This document shows, piece by piece, positions 24,767-33,132 of a stretch of DNA of 57,080 nucleotides. The first letter of the stretch is position 1; each line of letters opens with the position of its first letter. The DNA is from Bacteroidota bacterium (GTDB lineage Bacteria > Bacteroidota > Bacteroidia > Bacteroidales > Prolixibacteraceae). A program made the translations under genes and the position numbers. The notes beneath the pieces are model-generated. The model did no database searches and had not been told where the DNA came from. It worked only from the letters and a program-made list of their open reading frames with translations. Location of the stretch: assembly GCA_029265715.1 (NCBI GenBank), contig JAJUGZ010000015.1, forward strand, positions 1-57,080, in the 5' to 3' direction.

Positions 24767-26671
24767 CTATTTTACTTCTTCAAAATCGACATCGGTCACT
24801 TCACCATCTTGCTTCTGGCTCTCAGCGTGTGCCTGCTGACCTCCCTGAGGACCTTGCTGCCCCTGAGCATTGGCTGCATTGTACATTTCCTGAGAAGCAG
24901 CCTGGAATACATTGTTCAGCTCAGTTGTTGCTGCATCAATTGCGGCAAGATCCTGGGCTTTGTGTGCTTCTTTCAGCTTGTTCAATGCTGCTTCGATCGG
25001 GCCTTTCTTATCAGCAGGCAATTTGTCTCCAAATTCTTTCAACTGCTTTTCAGTCTGGAAGATCAGACTATCGGCCTGATTCAGTTTATCAGCTTTTTCA
25101 CGGGCAGCTTTATCAGCAGCTTCATTGGCAGCGGCTTCGGCCTTCATCCGTTTAATTTCATCATCACTCAATCCGGAAGATGCTTCAATACGAATCGACT
25201 GTGATTTTCCGGTTGCCTTATCTTTGGCAGTTACATGCAAAATACCATTCGCATCAATATCGAACATCACTTCAATCTGAGGTACACCGCGCGGTGCCGG
25301 CGGTAGCCCATCGAGGTGGAAACGGCCAATCGTCTTGTTCCCGGCAGCCATAGGACGCTCGCCTTGCAACACGTGAATTTCGACCGAAGGCTGATTGTCC
25401 GACGCCGTCGTAAATGTTTCGGTTTTCTTGGTCGGAATGGTCGTATTGGCTTCAATCAGTTTGGTCATTACACCCCCCATTGTTTCAATACCCAATGACA
25501 GCGGGGTCACGTCGAGCAGCAACACATCCTTCACTTCACCGGTCAACACACCACCTTGAATTGCAGCGCCGATGGCAACCACTTCGTCTGGATTAACCCC
25601 TTTGGAAGGAGTTCTTCCGAAGAACTGCTGTACTTTTTCCTGAACTGCAGGAATACGCGTTGAACCACCAACCAGAATCACTTCATCAATATCGCTGGCT
25701 TTCAAGCCTGCATTCTGCAAGGCTTTGCGGCATGGCTCGATGGTCGCATTGATCAGGTGATCGGCCAATTGCTCAAATTTAGCACGGGTCAGGGTTTTTA
25801 CCAGGTGTTTCGGAATACCGTTCACCGGCATGATATACGGAAGGTTTATTTCCGTTTGAGTTGTACTCGAAAGTTCAATTTTTGCCTTTTCGGCAGCTTC
25901 TTTCAGTCGTTGCAAAGCCATTGCATCATGGCGCAGGTCAACGCCTTCTTCTTTCTTAAATTCTTCGGCAAGCCAGTCGATAATGGTTTGGTCGAAATCG
26001 TCGCCGCCCAGATGCGTATCCCCATCGGTTGATTTTACTTCGAATACCCCATCGCCCAACTCAAGGATTGAGATATCAAACGTACCGCCCCCAAGGTCGA
26101 ATACAGCAATTTTCATTTCGCGGTGCATTTTATCCAACCCATACGCCAACGAAGCGGCGGTCGGTTCGTTGATAATACGGCGAACTGTCAATCCGGCAAT
26201 TTCGCCCGCTTCTTTTGTAGCCTGGCGCTGTGCATCGTTAAAGTAAGCCGGGACAGTGATGACGGCCTCCGTAACTTCCTGTCCGAGATAATCTTCGGCT
26301 GTCTTCTTCATTTTCTGAAGGATCATGGCCGAGATTTCCTGAGGCGAATATTTACGGTCGTCGATCTGCACTCGGGGTGTGTTATTGTCGCCCCGAACAA
26401 CTTCGAACGGAACACGTTTCATTTCGTTGCCTACCTGATCGTAGGTTTCGCCCATAAAACGTTTAATTGAATAAACTGTCTTTTTAGGATTGGTAATAGC
26501 CTGACGTTTAGCCGGATCACCAATCTTACGTTCCCCATTGTCAACAAATCCAACAACCGAAGGGGTTGTCCGTTTTCCTTCGCTGTTAGGAATTACAACG
26601 GGTTCGTTCCCTTCCATTACGGCCACACACGAGTTGGTGGTTCCTAAGTCGATTCCGATAATTTTTCCCAT
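24767..26671 (-). CDS. dnaK: Chaperone DnaK (Hsp70)
   Basis: A 634-residue Hsp70: ATPase domain (1 to about 385) with [17 protein letters not shown] and GGSTRIPAV, linker [12 protein letters not shown], substrate-binding domain and an alpha lid ending in the acidic EEVK-type tail after a Gln/Gly-rich stretch. It folds nascent and stress-damaged proteins with DnaJ and GrpE, neither of which is adjacent. No CIRCE operator was found upstream. A short inverted repeat GCACAA-N7-TTGTGC (26776-26794) lies in the gap to the divergent acyltransferase gene. Confidence 0.98.
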   Translation of the reverse strand: MGKIIGIDLGTTNSCVAVMEGNEPVVIPNSEGKRTTPSVVGFVDNGERKIGDPAKRQAITNPKKTVYSIKRFMGETYDQVGNEMKRVPFEVVRGDNNTPRVQIDDRKYSPQEISAMILQKMKKTAEDYLGQEVTEAVITVPAYFNDAQRQATKEAGEIAGLTVRRIINEPTAASLAYGLDKMHREMKIAVFDLGGGTFDISILELGDGVFEVKSTDGDTHLGGDDFDQTIIDWLAEEFKKEEGVDLRHDAMALQRLKEAAEKAKIELSSTTQTEINLPYIMPVNGIPKHLVKTLTRAKFEQLADHLINATIEPCRKALQNAGLKASDIDEVILVGGSTRIPAVQEKVQQFFGRTPSKGVNPDEVVAIGAAIQGGVLTGEVKDVLLLDVTPLSLGIETMGGVMTKLIEANTTIPTKKTETFTTASDNQPSVEIHVLQGERPMAAGNKTIGRFHLDGLPPAPRGVPQIEVMFDIDANGILHVTAKDKATGKSQSIRIEASSGLSDDEIKRMKAEAAANEAADKAAREKADKLNQADSLIFQTEKQLKEFGDKLPADKKGPIEAALNKLKEAHKAQDLAAIDAATTELNNVFQAASQEMYNAANAQGQQGPQGGQQAHAESQKQDGEVTDVDFEEVK

Positions 26672-26900
26672 GTTATAGTATTTTTAAACTGTTATTTCCG
26701 CTTAATTTTTTAACACGTCCTCTTTATTGCAACTGCTGTGCCAAGCAACCAACTGCCTATTTCGGTGCAAAAATGGCACAACATATTTTTGTGCAGGCTC
26801 GCAGGCTGACACGATCTGTGACAAAACGACAGCTCGCCTTCTGATTTGATTTATCCGGAGGAATCTCTAAATTCAACCAAATTTAAACCACAAACAAGCT

Positions 26901-28016
26901 ATGAGCACACCAACCAGTCACATTACACCCAAAGACCGTCTTCATTCCTTAGATGCCCTTCGCGGATTTGATATGTTCTGGATTACAGGCGGCGGTTATT
27001 TAATCACTGTTTTAGCCCAATACACCCATGTGGGATGGTTAAAGGCCTTGGCCGGACAGATGGAACATGTTGAGTGGGCCGGATTTCATTTTGAAGACCT
27101 GATCTTTCCGTTGTTCATGTTTATCAGCGGGGTTGCCATCCCGTTTGCCATTATATCGAAAAAAGAAAAAAACGTCCCGAAAAAAGAGTTGGCCCGGAAA
27201 GTCGTAAAACGAGGGCTCACGCTGGTCGTATTGGGCTGGATATACAACGGCGTATTCAGTAATGGGTTCGAAAATCCGCGCTTTGCCAGTGTATTGGGAC
27301 AAATTGGGCTGGCTTATCTGTTTACCTCGCTGATTGTCATTTACAGCAGTTCGTTCAAGAGCCGGCTGTATTGGCTGGGCAGTATCCTGGTTGGTTATGG
27401 AATTATCCAGCTACTGATTCCGGTTCCGGGCATTGGAGCAGGTGTTCTAACTCCGGAAGGGTGCATAAACGGATATATCGACCGGGCCATACTTCCGGGA
27501 CATTTGCATGGCGAGGTATTCGATCCGGAAGGATTGTTATGCATCATTTCGGCCATTGCGATCACCCTGATGGGCTCTGTTGCCGGACACTTCTTGCGAG
27601 ACAAAACTACCCATGACAACCAGAAAATAAAAACACTTTTGATCATCGGAGCGTCAGCTATCGTTGTTGCCCTGGCACTCAACACCTTTTATCCCATCAT
27701 CAAAAAATGCTGGACGACACCATTTAATTTGCTCGCCGGAGGCATCAGCTTTATCCTGATGGCCGTATTTTACTGGATTATCGATGTAAAAGGCTGGAGA
27801 AAATGGGCTTTTTTCTTCCGGGTAATTGGCATGAATTCCATTTTTATCTATCTGCTATACGATCTGGTAAATGTGGGCAGCATTACCAACTATGTGCTTG
27901 GCTGGACCGTTTTGTGGGGCAACTTTGGAACAATCGTCCATATTACCGGAAGCATTCTGCTGGTTTGGTCGCTATTATATTACATGTATAAAAAAGGTAT
28001 TTTCCTGAGGGTTTAA
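26901..28016 (+). CDS. HGSNAT/DUF5009-family membrane acyltransferase
   Basis: A 371-residue membrane protein with about ten helices. Its N-terminus has the signature R-L-x-S-L-D-A-L-R-G-F-D-M-F-W, and F-P-L-F-M-F-I-S-G-V-A follows near residue 75, as in the heparan-alpha-glucosaminide N-acetyltransferase (HGSNAT) group (DUF5009/DUF1624). Members are predicted to carry acetyl groups across the membrane onto extracytoplasmic sugars. In Bacteroidota the gene is often linked to polysaccharide degradation, but no such genes adjoin here. Divergent from dnaK with 229 bases between. Confidence 0.8.
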   Translation: MSTPTSHITPKDRLHSLDALRGFDMFWITGGGYLITVLAQYTHVGWLKALAGQMEHVEWAGFHFEDLIFPLFMFISGVAIPFAIISKKEKNVPKKELARKVVKRGLTLVVLGWIYNGVFSNGFENPRFASVLGQIGLAYLFTSLIVIYSSSFKSRLYWLGSILVGYGIIQLLIPVPGIGAGVLTPEGCINGYIDRAILPGHLHGEVFDPEGLLCIISAIAITLMGSVAGHFLRDKTTHDNQKIKTLLIIGASAIVVALALNTFYPIIKKCWTTPFNLLAGGISFILMAVFYWIIDVKGWRKWAFFFRVIGMNSIFIYLLYDLVNVGSITNYVLGWTVLWGNFGTIVHITGSILLVWSLLYYMYKKGIFLRV

Positions 28017-28087
28017 GAAATAAACGATGCAGAAACAATAAGTAAAGACAGGCTACATATCACGTCTCTCTGCCTTTATTATTTTCT

Positions 28088-28095
28088 TACTTTTG
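28088..28095 (+). promoter_or_regulatory. -7 element TACTTTTG of panB
   Basis: Match to TAnnTTTG, 25 bases before the panB ATG. No good -33 box. Confidence 0.5.
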
Positions 28096-28120
28096 TACCC
28101 GAATTGAAAAGGGAAAAATT

Positions 28121-28936
28121 ATGTCAGTGCATAAAGAAATCAAACGGGTTACCACTCATGTTCTTTCTGAAATGAAACTGAGAGGTGAAAAAATAGCCAT
28201 GCTCACAGCATACGATTATAGTATGGCCAAGCTGGTCGACCAAGCCGGGATTGACATCATCCTGGTCGGCGATTCGGCCTCGAACGTAATGGCCGGTAAT
28301 ATCACTACCCTGCCAATTACGCTCGACCAGATGATTTATCACGGCACCTCGGTCGTCAAAGCGGTCAACCGGGCCTTGGTCGTTGTCGACATGCCTTTCG
28401 GGACCTGCTCCGGAAACCCGTTGGAGTCGCTGAATGCCGCGATCCGGATTATGAAAGAAACAGGCGCTGATGCCCTGAAGATTGAAGGAGGAAAAGAAAT
28501 TATTACCGACATCCGGAAAATTATCGATGCCGGGATCCCGGTTATGGGACATCTGGGGTTAATGCCGCAATCGATCAATAAATACGGGACCTATACTGTT
28601 CGGGCCAAAGAAAACGAAGAGGCAAAAAAACTAATCGACGACGCCAAACTGCTTGAAGAAGCCGGCTGTTTTGCCATTGTTCTTGAGAAAATCCCGGCGG
28701 CATTGGGCAAAACGGTTGCCAAAGAACTGAGAATACCCGTCATCGGTATCGGCGCTGGCGGCGGGGTCGACGGGCAGGTTCTGGTTATACACGATATGCT
28801 GGGGATCACCCAGGAATTCTCGCCCCGTTTTTTACGCCGCTACCACAACCTGGCTGCCGAAATTAAAGGAGCAGTCGGGAACTACGTTCAAGATGTTAAA
28901 GCTCGTAGCTTCCCCAACGAAAACGAACAATATTAG
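28121..28936 (+). CDS. panB: 3-methyl-2-oxobutanoate hydroxymethyltransferase
   Basis: Transfers a hydroxymethyl group from methylene-tetrahydrofolate to alpha-ketoisovalerate, giving ketopantoate for pantothenate and CoA. The 271-residue TIM-barrel protein has the family motifs M-L-T-A-Y-D-Y, V-G-D-S-A-S, metal-binding D-M-P-F-G, the base Glu in [13 protein letters not shown], and I-G-I-G-A-G near the C-terminus. Length is normal. The pseudouridine synthase gene follows after 39 bases. Confidence 0.97.
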   Translation: MSVHKEIKRVTTHVLSEMKLRGEKIAMLTAYDYSMAKLVDQAGIDIILVGDSASNVMAGNITTLPITLDQMIYHGTSVVKAVNRALVVVDMPFGTCSGNPLESLNAAIRIMKETGADALKIEGGKEIITDIRKIIDAGIPVMGHLGLMPQSINKYGTYTVRAKENEEAKKLIDDAKLLEEAGCFAIVLEKIPAALGKTVAKELRIPVIGIGAGGGVDGQVLVIHDMLGITQEFSPRFLRRYHNLAAEIKGAVGNYVQDVKARSFPNENEQY

Positions 28937-28975
28937 CATATAACCTAATTTTTTTCATCATCGAATAATTTAAAA

Positions 28976-29668
28976 ATGGAAGTCATTTACGAAGACAATC
29001 ATATCATCGCCATCAACAAAGCATGCGGCGAAATTGTGCAAAGCGACAAAACCGGTGACGAATCGTTGATTGATACCGTAAAAGCTTACATCAAGAAAAA
29101 ATACAACAAACCGGGCGATGTTTACCTGGGATCGCCACACCGGCTCGACCGCCCAACAAGCGGCGTGGTTCTGTTTGCGCGAACCAGCAAAGCCCTGACC
29201 CGGCTGAATGCCATGTTTCAGGACAAAGAAGCGATAAAAAAAACCTATTGGGCTGTCGTAGACCATCTGCCCGAACAGGAAGAGGGTGAATTGCGCCATT
29301 GGCTGATTAAAAACGAAGAAAAAAACAAAACTTACGCCTACAGCAAGCCGAAGAAAGATGCCAAAGAAGCAATTCTTCACTACAAACATGTAGCCAGCCT
29401 TAACCGGTACCACCTGCTGGAGATCGACCTGAAAACCGGGCGCCATCACCAAATCCGGGTTCAGCTAACTAAGATCGGGTGCCACATTAAAGGAGATGTA
29501 AAATATGGTTTCCCGCGCACCAACGACGATGGAGGGATTCATCTGCATGCCCGGAAAGTTGAATTCATCCATCCGGTTACCAAAGAATTTATAAAGATTA
29601 TAGCACAACCGCCACAGAACGATCCGTTGTGGAAAGAGTTATCCCAGATTGATTATTTGCAGGATTAA
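28976..29668 (+). CDS. RluA-family pseudouridine synthase
   Basis: A 230-residue RNA pseudouridine synthase, catalytic domain only, with no S4 domain. Motif I has P-H-R-L-D-R-P-T-S-G-V with the nucleophilic Asp; G-R-H-H-Q-I-R-V-Q-L is motif III; H-A-R-K-V-E-F-x-H-P is near the end. It isomerises uridine in rRNA or tRNA; short S4-less members include TruC and RluA types, so the target site is uncertain. It converges on cdd with only five bases between stop codons. Confidence 0.88.
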   Translation: MEVIYEDNHIIAINKACGEIVQSDKTGDESLIDTVKAYIKKKYNKPGDVYLGSPHRLDRPTSGVVLFARTSKALTRLNAMFQDKEAIKKTYWAVVDHLPEQEEGELRHWLIKNEEKNKTYAYSKPKKDAKEAILHYKHVASLNRYHLLEIDLKTGRHHQIRVQLTKIGCHIKGDVKYGFPRTNDDGGIHLHARKVEFIHPVTKEFIKIIAQPPQNDPLWKELSQIDYLQD

Positions 29669-29673
29669 GCCCG

Positions 29674-30153
29674 CTACAGGAAACTGCGGGAGAAACTAAG
29701 CGGGAGCAGACTTTCGATACCCTGCAATACTTGTATTTTATTTTTCCCGTCCAAAATAATCCGGATCGGTTGTTTAAAACGAACTTCCGCCTCGAGTAAC
29801 GCCTGACGGCATGAACCACACGGACGAACCGGATCGTCGACCATGTCCCCGTTTTTCAATGCCGAAATTGCAATGGCTGCGATCTTCTCGTTGGGGTAAT
29901 TGGCATTGGCATAAAACATAGCCACCCGCTCGGCACACAATCCCGATGGGTATGCCGAGTTTTCCTGATTATTCCCGGAAATAACCTGCCCGTTTGTCAA
30001 CAAGACCGATGCGCCAACCCGAAAATGAGAATACGGAGCATAAGCTGTCCGGGCAATTTTCCGGGCCTCTAAAATCAGCTGCTGATCCATTTCTGAAAGT
30101 TCATCTAAACCCTCATACTCATCGACGAATATCCGGATTTCGTTCGTTTTCAT
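29674..30153 (-). CDS. cdd: Cytidine deaminase
   Basis: Deaminates cytidine and deoxycytidine to uridine forms in pyrimidine salvage. The 159-residue protein is the small homotetrameric type. The zinc ligands and catalytic Glu are in C-A-E-R (LCAERVAMF) and P-C-G-S-C-R-Q. The N-terminal substrate region has Y-A-P-Y-S-H-F-R-V-G-A and N-x-E-N-x-A-Y. Its upstream region begins the first of two long intergenic repeats. Confidence 0.95.
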   Translation of the reverse strand: MKTNEIRIFVDEYEGLDELSEMDQQLILEARKIARTAYAPYSHFRVGASVLLTNGQVISGNNQENSAYPSGLCAERVAMFYANANYPNEKIAAIAISALKNGDMVDDPVRPCGSCRQALLEAEVRFKQPIRIILDGKNKIQVLQGIESLLPLSFSRSFL

Positions 30154-30156
30154 CTG

Positions 30157-30288
30157 TATAAATTTTCAAAGTTGTTTCTTGCAATTTTCGTATCTATTTC
30201 TGTTTTTCAAACTAGTTTCTCAACGAGATGGAATAGCCATTTGTACATTTTCGGTTGGCATGAGCTTCGGCTCTTATGGCTATTTCAT
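30157..30288. repeat. Intergenic repeat, copy 1 (hairpin element)
   Basis: About 130 bases starting TATAAATTTTCAA and ending ATGGCTATTTCAT, repeated at 30437. The 3' half holds a 9-bp inverted repeat (AATAGCCAT at 30232-30240, ATGGCTATT at 30276-30284). Inside it is a hairpin GAGC-TTCG-GCTC (30262-30273) with a very stable UUCG tetraloop. No frame with coding character. It could be a mobile palindromic element or a structured RNA. Confidence 0.65.
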
Positions 30289-30436
30289 AAGTAAATATTG
30301 TTGTTAAAATATTGAAATTTAGATGTGTACTTATGGAACTCCATGCCATGAAAATTAGCTTCTCTAATTAATATTTACATGGCCTTTAGTGCCACCACCA
30401 TAAATTTTGTTACCGTGGCATGTTCGTTTCATTCAT

Positions 30437-30556
30437 ATAAATTTTCAATGTAAGTTCGTCCAATTTTCGTAACAGCTTTTGCGTTTTTGATCAAGTTGGA
30501 ATAGCCATTTATACATTTCCGCGTGGTGTGAACGTTGGCGCACATGGCTATTTCAT
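30437..30556. repeat. Intergenic repeat, copy 2 (hairpin element)
   Basis: Second copy of the element at 30157, about 120 bases in the same orientation. The outer stem is identical (30500-30508 with 30544-30552). The inner hairpin has different sequence but still pairs: GTGTG with CGCAC (one G-U pair) around an eight-base loop at about 30526-30543. The bases between the copies (30289-30436) hold further GCCATG/CATGGC pairings and no gene. Confidence 0.65.
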
Positions 30557-30625
30557 CACAGGTGCTTCCCCAAAAATACATATTAGTTCGGCTTTTTCAA
30601 TATTTTCAGCTTAACAACAATTTTT

Positions 30626-30633
30626 TATTTTTG
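30626..30633 (+). promoter_or_regulatory. -7 element TATTTTTG of the LysM glucosaminidase
   Basis: Match to TAnnTTTG, 21 bases before the ATG. GGAG at 30636 may act as ribosome-binding site if included in the transcript. Confidence 0.45.
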
Positions 30634-30654
30634 CAGGAGACACAACAATTAACA

Positions 30655-31590
30655 ATGAAACAGACCTTACTCTTTTTACTTTTCTCCTTTCTTTTTGCAC
30701 CCCTATTTGGCCAGGATGCCCGGTCAGAATACATAAAAAAATACTCGAAACTGGCCATCGCCGAAATGATGCGCTGCGGGATCCCAGCCAGCATCACCCT
30801 GGCACAGGGATGCCTTGAGTCGAACAATGGCCGAAGCGAATTAGCAACCGAAGGCAATAACCATTTCGGGATTAAATGTAAAAAAGACTGGACTGGCAAA
30901 CGGATCTATCACGACGATGACGAAAAAGGAGAATGTTTCAGGCGATATGCCCATGCTGAAGAATCGTATACCGACCATTCTGACTTTTTAAGGAACAGTC
31001 CGCGCTACGCGTTCCTGTTTCAACTCGACCCGACCGACTATGTTGGATGGGCCCGTGGACTGAAACAAGCCGGTTATGCAACAGCGCCTGATTACGCCGA
31101 TCGGCTGATCCGGATAATTGAAGAAAATCAACTTTACGCATACGACGACGGGTTGCAGGATCAGCAACTGGCTTCACTTCAGCATACTCCAAACGAACAT
31201 TCATCGCATGGGAAAACACTGGCCCCGCTCAATCACAAACACAAGGTTGAAATGCGGAACGGGCTTCGCTCGGTCATTGTTTCTGCCGGCGATTCGTTTG
31301 ACAGTATTGCCAAAGAATTCGGAGAACGGGGACCTCAGCTTTATGATTACAACGACTTCGAAAAAGGCCAGCGGCTTCAGGTTAACCAGATCCTGTACCT
31401 TGAAAAAAAACACAGGAAAGCTGCGCCAAAAAACAAAATACACATAGCCGAAGAAGGCGATACAATGCATTACATTGCCCAACGCTACGGAATAAGGTTA
31501 AAACCGCTCATGCACCGAAACCGCATGAAAAAAGACGAAGAACCAACCGTGGGCCAGAAAATTTACCTGAGAACAAAAGCTAAACGTTAA
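30655..31590 (+). CDS. Secreted glucosaminidase with two LysM domains
   Basis: A 311-residue exported peptidoglycan hydrolase. Signal peptide 1-20 (MKQTLLFLLFSFLFAPLFGQ). Glucosaminidase domain (about 22-160) with the helix A-S-I-T-L-A-Q-G-C-L-E-S-N-N-G-R-S and catalytic Glu, then N-H-F-G-I-K-C. Two LysM units follow at about 220-265 and 268-310 (A-G-D-S-F-D-S-I-A and E-G-D-T-M-H-Y-I-A), which bind glycan. Length and layout match cell-wall hydrolases of Bacteroidota. The frame is open 40 codons upstream into repeat copy 2, but only the ATG at 30655 gives a signal peptide. Confidence 0.9.
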   Translation: MKQTLLFLLFSFLFAPLFGQDARSEYIKKYSKLAIAEMMRCGIPASITLAQGCLESNNGRSELATEGNNHFGIKCKKDWTGKRIYHDDDEKGECFRRYAHAEESYTDHSDFLRNSPRYAFLFQLDPTDYVGWARGLKQAGYATAPDYADRLIRIIEENQLYAYDDGLQDQQLASLQHTPNEHSSHGKTLAPLNHKHKVEMRNGLRSVIVSAGDSFDSIAKEFGERGPQLYDYNDFEKGQRLQVNQILYLEKKHRKAAPKNKIHIAEEGDTMHYIAQRYGIRLKPLMHRNRMKKDEEPTVGQKIYLRTKAKR

Positions 31591-31612
31591 CCGGCTCTTT
31601 TTTATTAGAAAT

Positions 31613-31657
31613 AAAAAGTTCAATTCAGCGGAATGTCGGATTGAACTTTTTATTTTT
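31613..31657. terminator. Bidirectional terminator
   Basis: AAAAAGTTCAAT (31613-31624) and ATTGAACTTTTT (31640-31651) form a 12-bp stem, with A-rich and T-rich flanks suited to both strands. It separates the glucosaminidase and the sigma-factor operon. Confidence 0.85.
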
Positions 31658-32007
31658 TAGGCGCTATTTTTCCGGAGAGTAAAAAGCCAGGGCAACAAAA
31701 CCCGGTCGGCAAACAATGTAAAGTTGAGCAAAAACAGAACAGAACCAATAAAAACCCTATGCTCAACCAAATAAATTCGCCACTGGATTAATTGTTCCCG
31801 ATCGAGAACGTAAAATGTAAAACCCAAAACCAGCAAAATCGCCACGACAGTGCCAACAATCAATCCATACTCTTTCAGGTTGGCCTGGCGACTGGTCCGT
31901 TTTTCCCATCGTTCGACCAGTCGGTCAGCAAAGCCGGCAGGCAACTGATAGCCGGGGTCCATCTTAAACGAACTATCAATAATACGATCCAATTCATCGT
32001 GTTCCAT
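31657..32007 (-). CDS. Two-helix membrane protein downstream of the ECF sigma factor (candidate anti-sigma)
   Basis: A 116-residue protein: an acidic cytoplasmic N-terminus (about 1-45, H-D-E-L-D-R-I-I-D-S-S-F) and two membrane helices (about 48-66 and 85-103), with a basic end. It lies two bases after the sigma gene stop with an AGGAGG at 32020-32015, seven bases from the ATG at 32007; a TTG at 32013 in the same frame is less likely. Position and layout fit a membrane partner or anti-sigma factor, but no zinc or FecR-type anti-sigma motif is seen. Function is inferred. Confidence 0.65.
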   Translation of the reverse strand: MEHDELDRIIDSSFKMDPGYQLPAGFADRLVERWEKRTSRQANLKEYGLIVGTVVAILLVLGFTFYVLDREQLIQWRIYLVEHRVFIGSVLFLLNFTLFADRVLLPWLFTLRKNSA

Positions 32008-32009
32008 AA

Positions 32010-32573
32010 TCAAACCTCCTTTTCAACGGCCATCGGGCCGGCTGCAATTCTAAGCTTTTCTTTCAAAAGCTGGCGCGCCCTGAACAAATAACTTTTTACC
32101 GTACCTTCGGGCATGCCTGTAATTTGTTCTATCTCCTGGTACGAAAACTCTTCCAGATGGTATAAAGTTAAAACAGTTCTAAAATTAAGTGGCAGCAAAT
32201 CTATTTGTTGCCGGACAAACTTTTGCAAATCAGCCTTTTCAAACGAATCAATCTCGATTGCCGGCTGGTTCCGGATTTCGGTCAGATCGTCAACTGTTTT
32301 CAGTTCATTTTTCCGGAATTTTCGCAAATAGTTGAGGCTCGAGTTATACGCAATTGTGGCAATCCATGTCGACAGTTTACAGTCGCCTTTAAACCGCCCA
32401 ATATGTTGATATACCTTCAGAAATACATCCTGACAAACATCCTCCAAATCGTCAGCACGCTGAATGACACGTCCGGCAATATGCACAACCAGGTTCTGGT
32501 GTTTCGACACCAAAAACCGAAAGGCATACGCATTCCCATTTTTTACCTGTGCTATCAGTTCTTCATCTGTCAT
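32010..32573 (-). CDS. ECF RNA polymerase sigma factor
   Basis: A 187-residue sigma-70 family, group IV factor. Region 2 has D-D-L-E-D-V-C-Q-D-V-F-L-K-V and F-K-G-D-C-K-L-S-T-W-I; region 4 has F-S-Y-Q-E-I-E-Q-I-T-G-M-P-E-G-T-V-K-S-Y-L-F-R-A-R. Upstream lies a candidate promoter, TGCAACATT-N14-GTCAAAC, whose -10 box ends seven bases before the ATG, so the start codon would coincide with the transcript start (leaderless mRNA). The same sequence faces the divergent gene at 32706. It probably controls itself and that gene. Confidence 0.9.
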   Translation of the reverse strand: MTDEELIAQVKNGNAYAFRFLVSKHQNLVVHIAGRVIQRADDLEDVCQDVFLKVYQHIGRFKGDCKLSTWIATIAYNSSLNYLRKFRKNELKTVDDLTEIRNQPAIEIDSFEKADLQKFVRQQIDLLPLNFRTVLTLYHLEEFSYQEIEQITGMPEGTVKSYLFRARQLLKEKLRIAAGPMAVEKEV

Positions 32574-32580
32574 ACGAGCT

Positions 32581-32610
32581 GTTTGACATCCGTCGAAAAA
32601 GAATGTTGCA
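32581..32610 (-). promoter_or_regulatory. Candidate ECF promoter of the sigma gene
   Basis: On the minus strand: TGCAACATT (32610-32602), 14 bases, GTCAAAC (32587-32581). The same two boxes with the same spacing face the other way at 32649. The distance from TGCAAC to GTCAAA is 17 bases, normal for ECF promoters, and AAC in the -35 is the usual ECF hallmark. Start codon seven bases after the -10 box. Confidence 0.75.
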
Positions 32611-32648
32611 GTAAACTGCAGATTTTTCTGAAAAATTTTTCCCCTTTT

Positions 32649-32678
32649 TGCAACATTTAGCCGGGCAGTGGGTCAAAC
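32649..32678 (+). promoter_or_regulatory. Candidate ECF promoter of the divergent membrane gene
   Basis: TGCAACATT (32649-32657), 14 bases, GTCAAAC (32672-32678) on the plus strand, matching all 16 box positions of the promoter at 32581-32610. The ATG at 32706 follows 27 bases later, giving a leader of about 20 bases. Confidence 0.75.
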
Positions 32679-32705
32679 CTGACAAACACATAAAAATCAG
32701 AAAAC

Positions 32706-33071
32706 ATGTCAGAAATTTTTATCACAGCAATTGTATTCTTCGGAATCTACAACGCGATCAAACTGCTCACCGACTACTTATTAAGAAGAAAGATTATAAA
32801 GAGTGGCCATATCGACAAAGCCGGCATCCTGGAGCCGATTCAGGAACCAATGCCGTCGGGGGAAGTCAACAAATACCCCTCATTAAAATGGGGCCTGGTT
32901 GCTCTGATGTCGGGAATCGGGCTTGTAATTATTGAAACCGTACAAATGAACTATCCCGGCGAGCGTTTTGAATACGAACACTCGGCGCTCCCGATTGGAA
33001 TCGAGCTTATTTTTATCTCGCTGGGGTTCCTGATCTATTTTGCGATTGTCAACTTCAGCAAAAAGCGATAA
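32706..33071 (+). CDS. Small membrane protein, DUF6249-like
   Basis: A 121-residue protein with three predicted helices (about 3-24, 60-78 and 95-115) and a charged loop carrying P-I-Q-E-P between the first two. It resembles the DUF6249 group of Bacteroidota inner-membrane proteins, which have no known function. It is divergent from the ECF sigma gene and faces a copy of the same promoter, so it is the most likely direct target of that sigma factor. A terminator follows. Confidence 0.65.
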   Translation: MSEIFITAIVFFGIYNAIKLLTDYLLRRKIIKSGHIDKAGILEPIQEPMPSGEVNKYPSLKWGLVALMSGIGLVIIETVQMNYPGERFEYEHSALPIGIELIFISLGFLIYFAIVNFSKKR

Positions 33072-33083
33072 GTGTACACCTGC

Positions 33084-33132
33084 AAAAAAGAAGAGCAGAA
33101 TCCCGACTGGGGAAGAGGCTGCTTTTCTTTTT
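33084..33132. terminator. Bidirectional terminator
   Basis: AAAAAGAAGAGCAG (about 33085-33098) pairs with CTGCTTTTCTTTTT (33119-33132), 14 pairs with one G-U. It lies between the membrane gene and the convergent fmt. Confidence 0.75.

Noticed and set aside
26672-26900. CIRCE operator before dnaK
   Set aside because: No TTAGCACTC-N9-GAGTGCTAA; the 6-bp GCACAA repeat seen is too short to assign.
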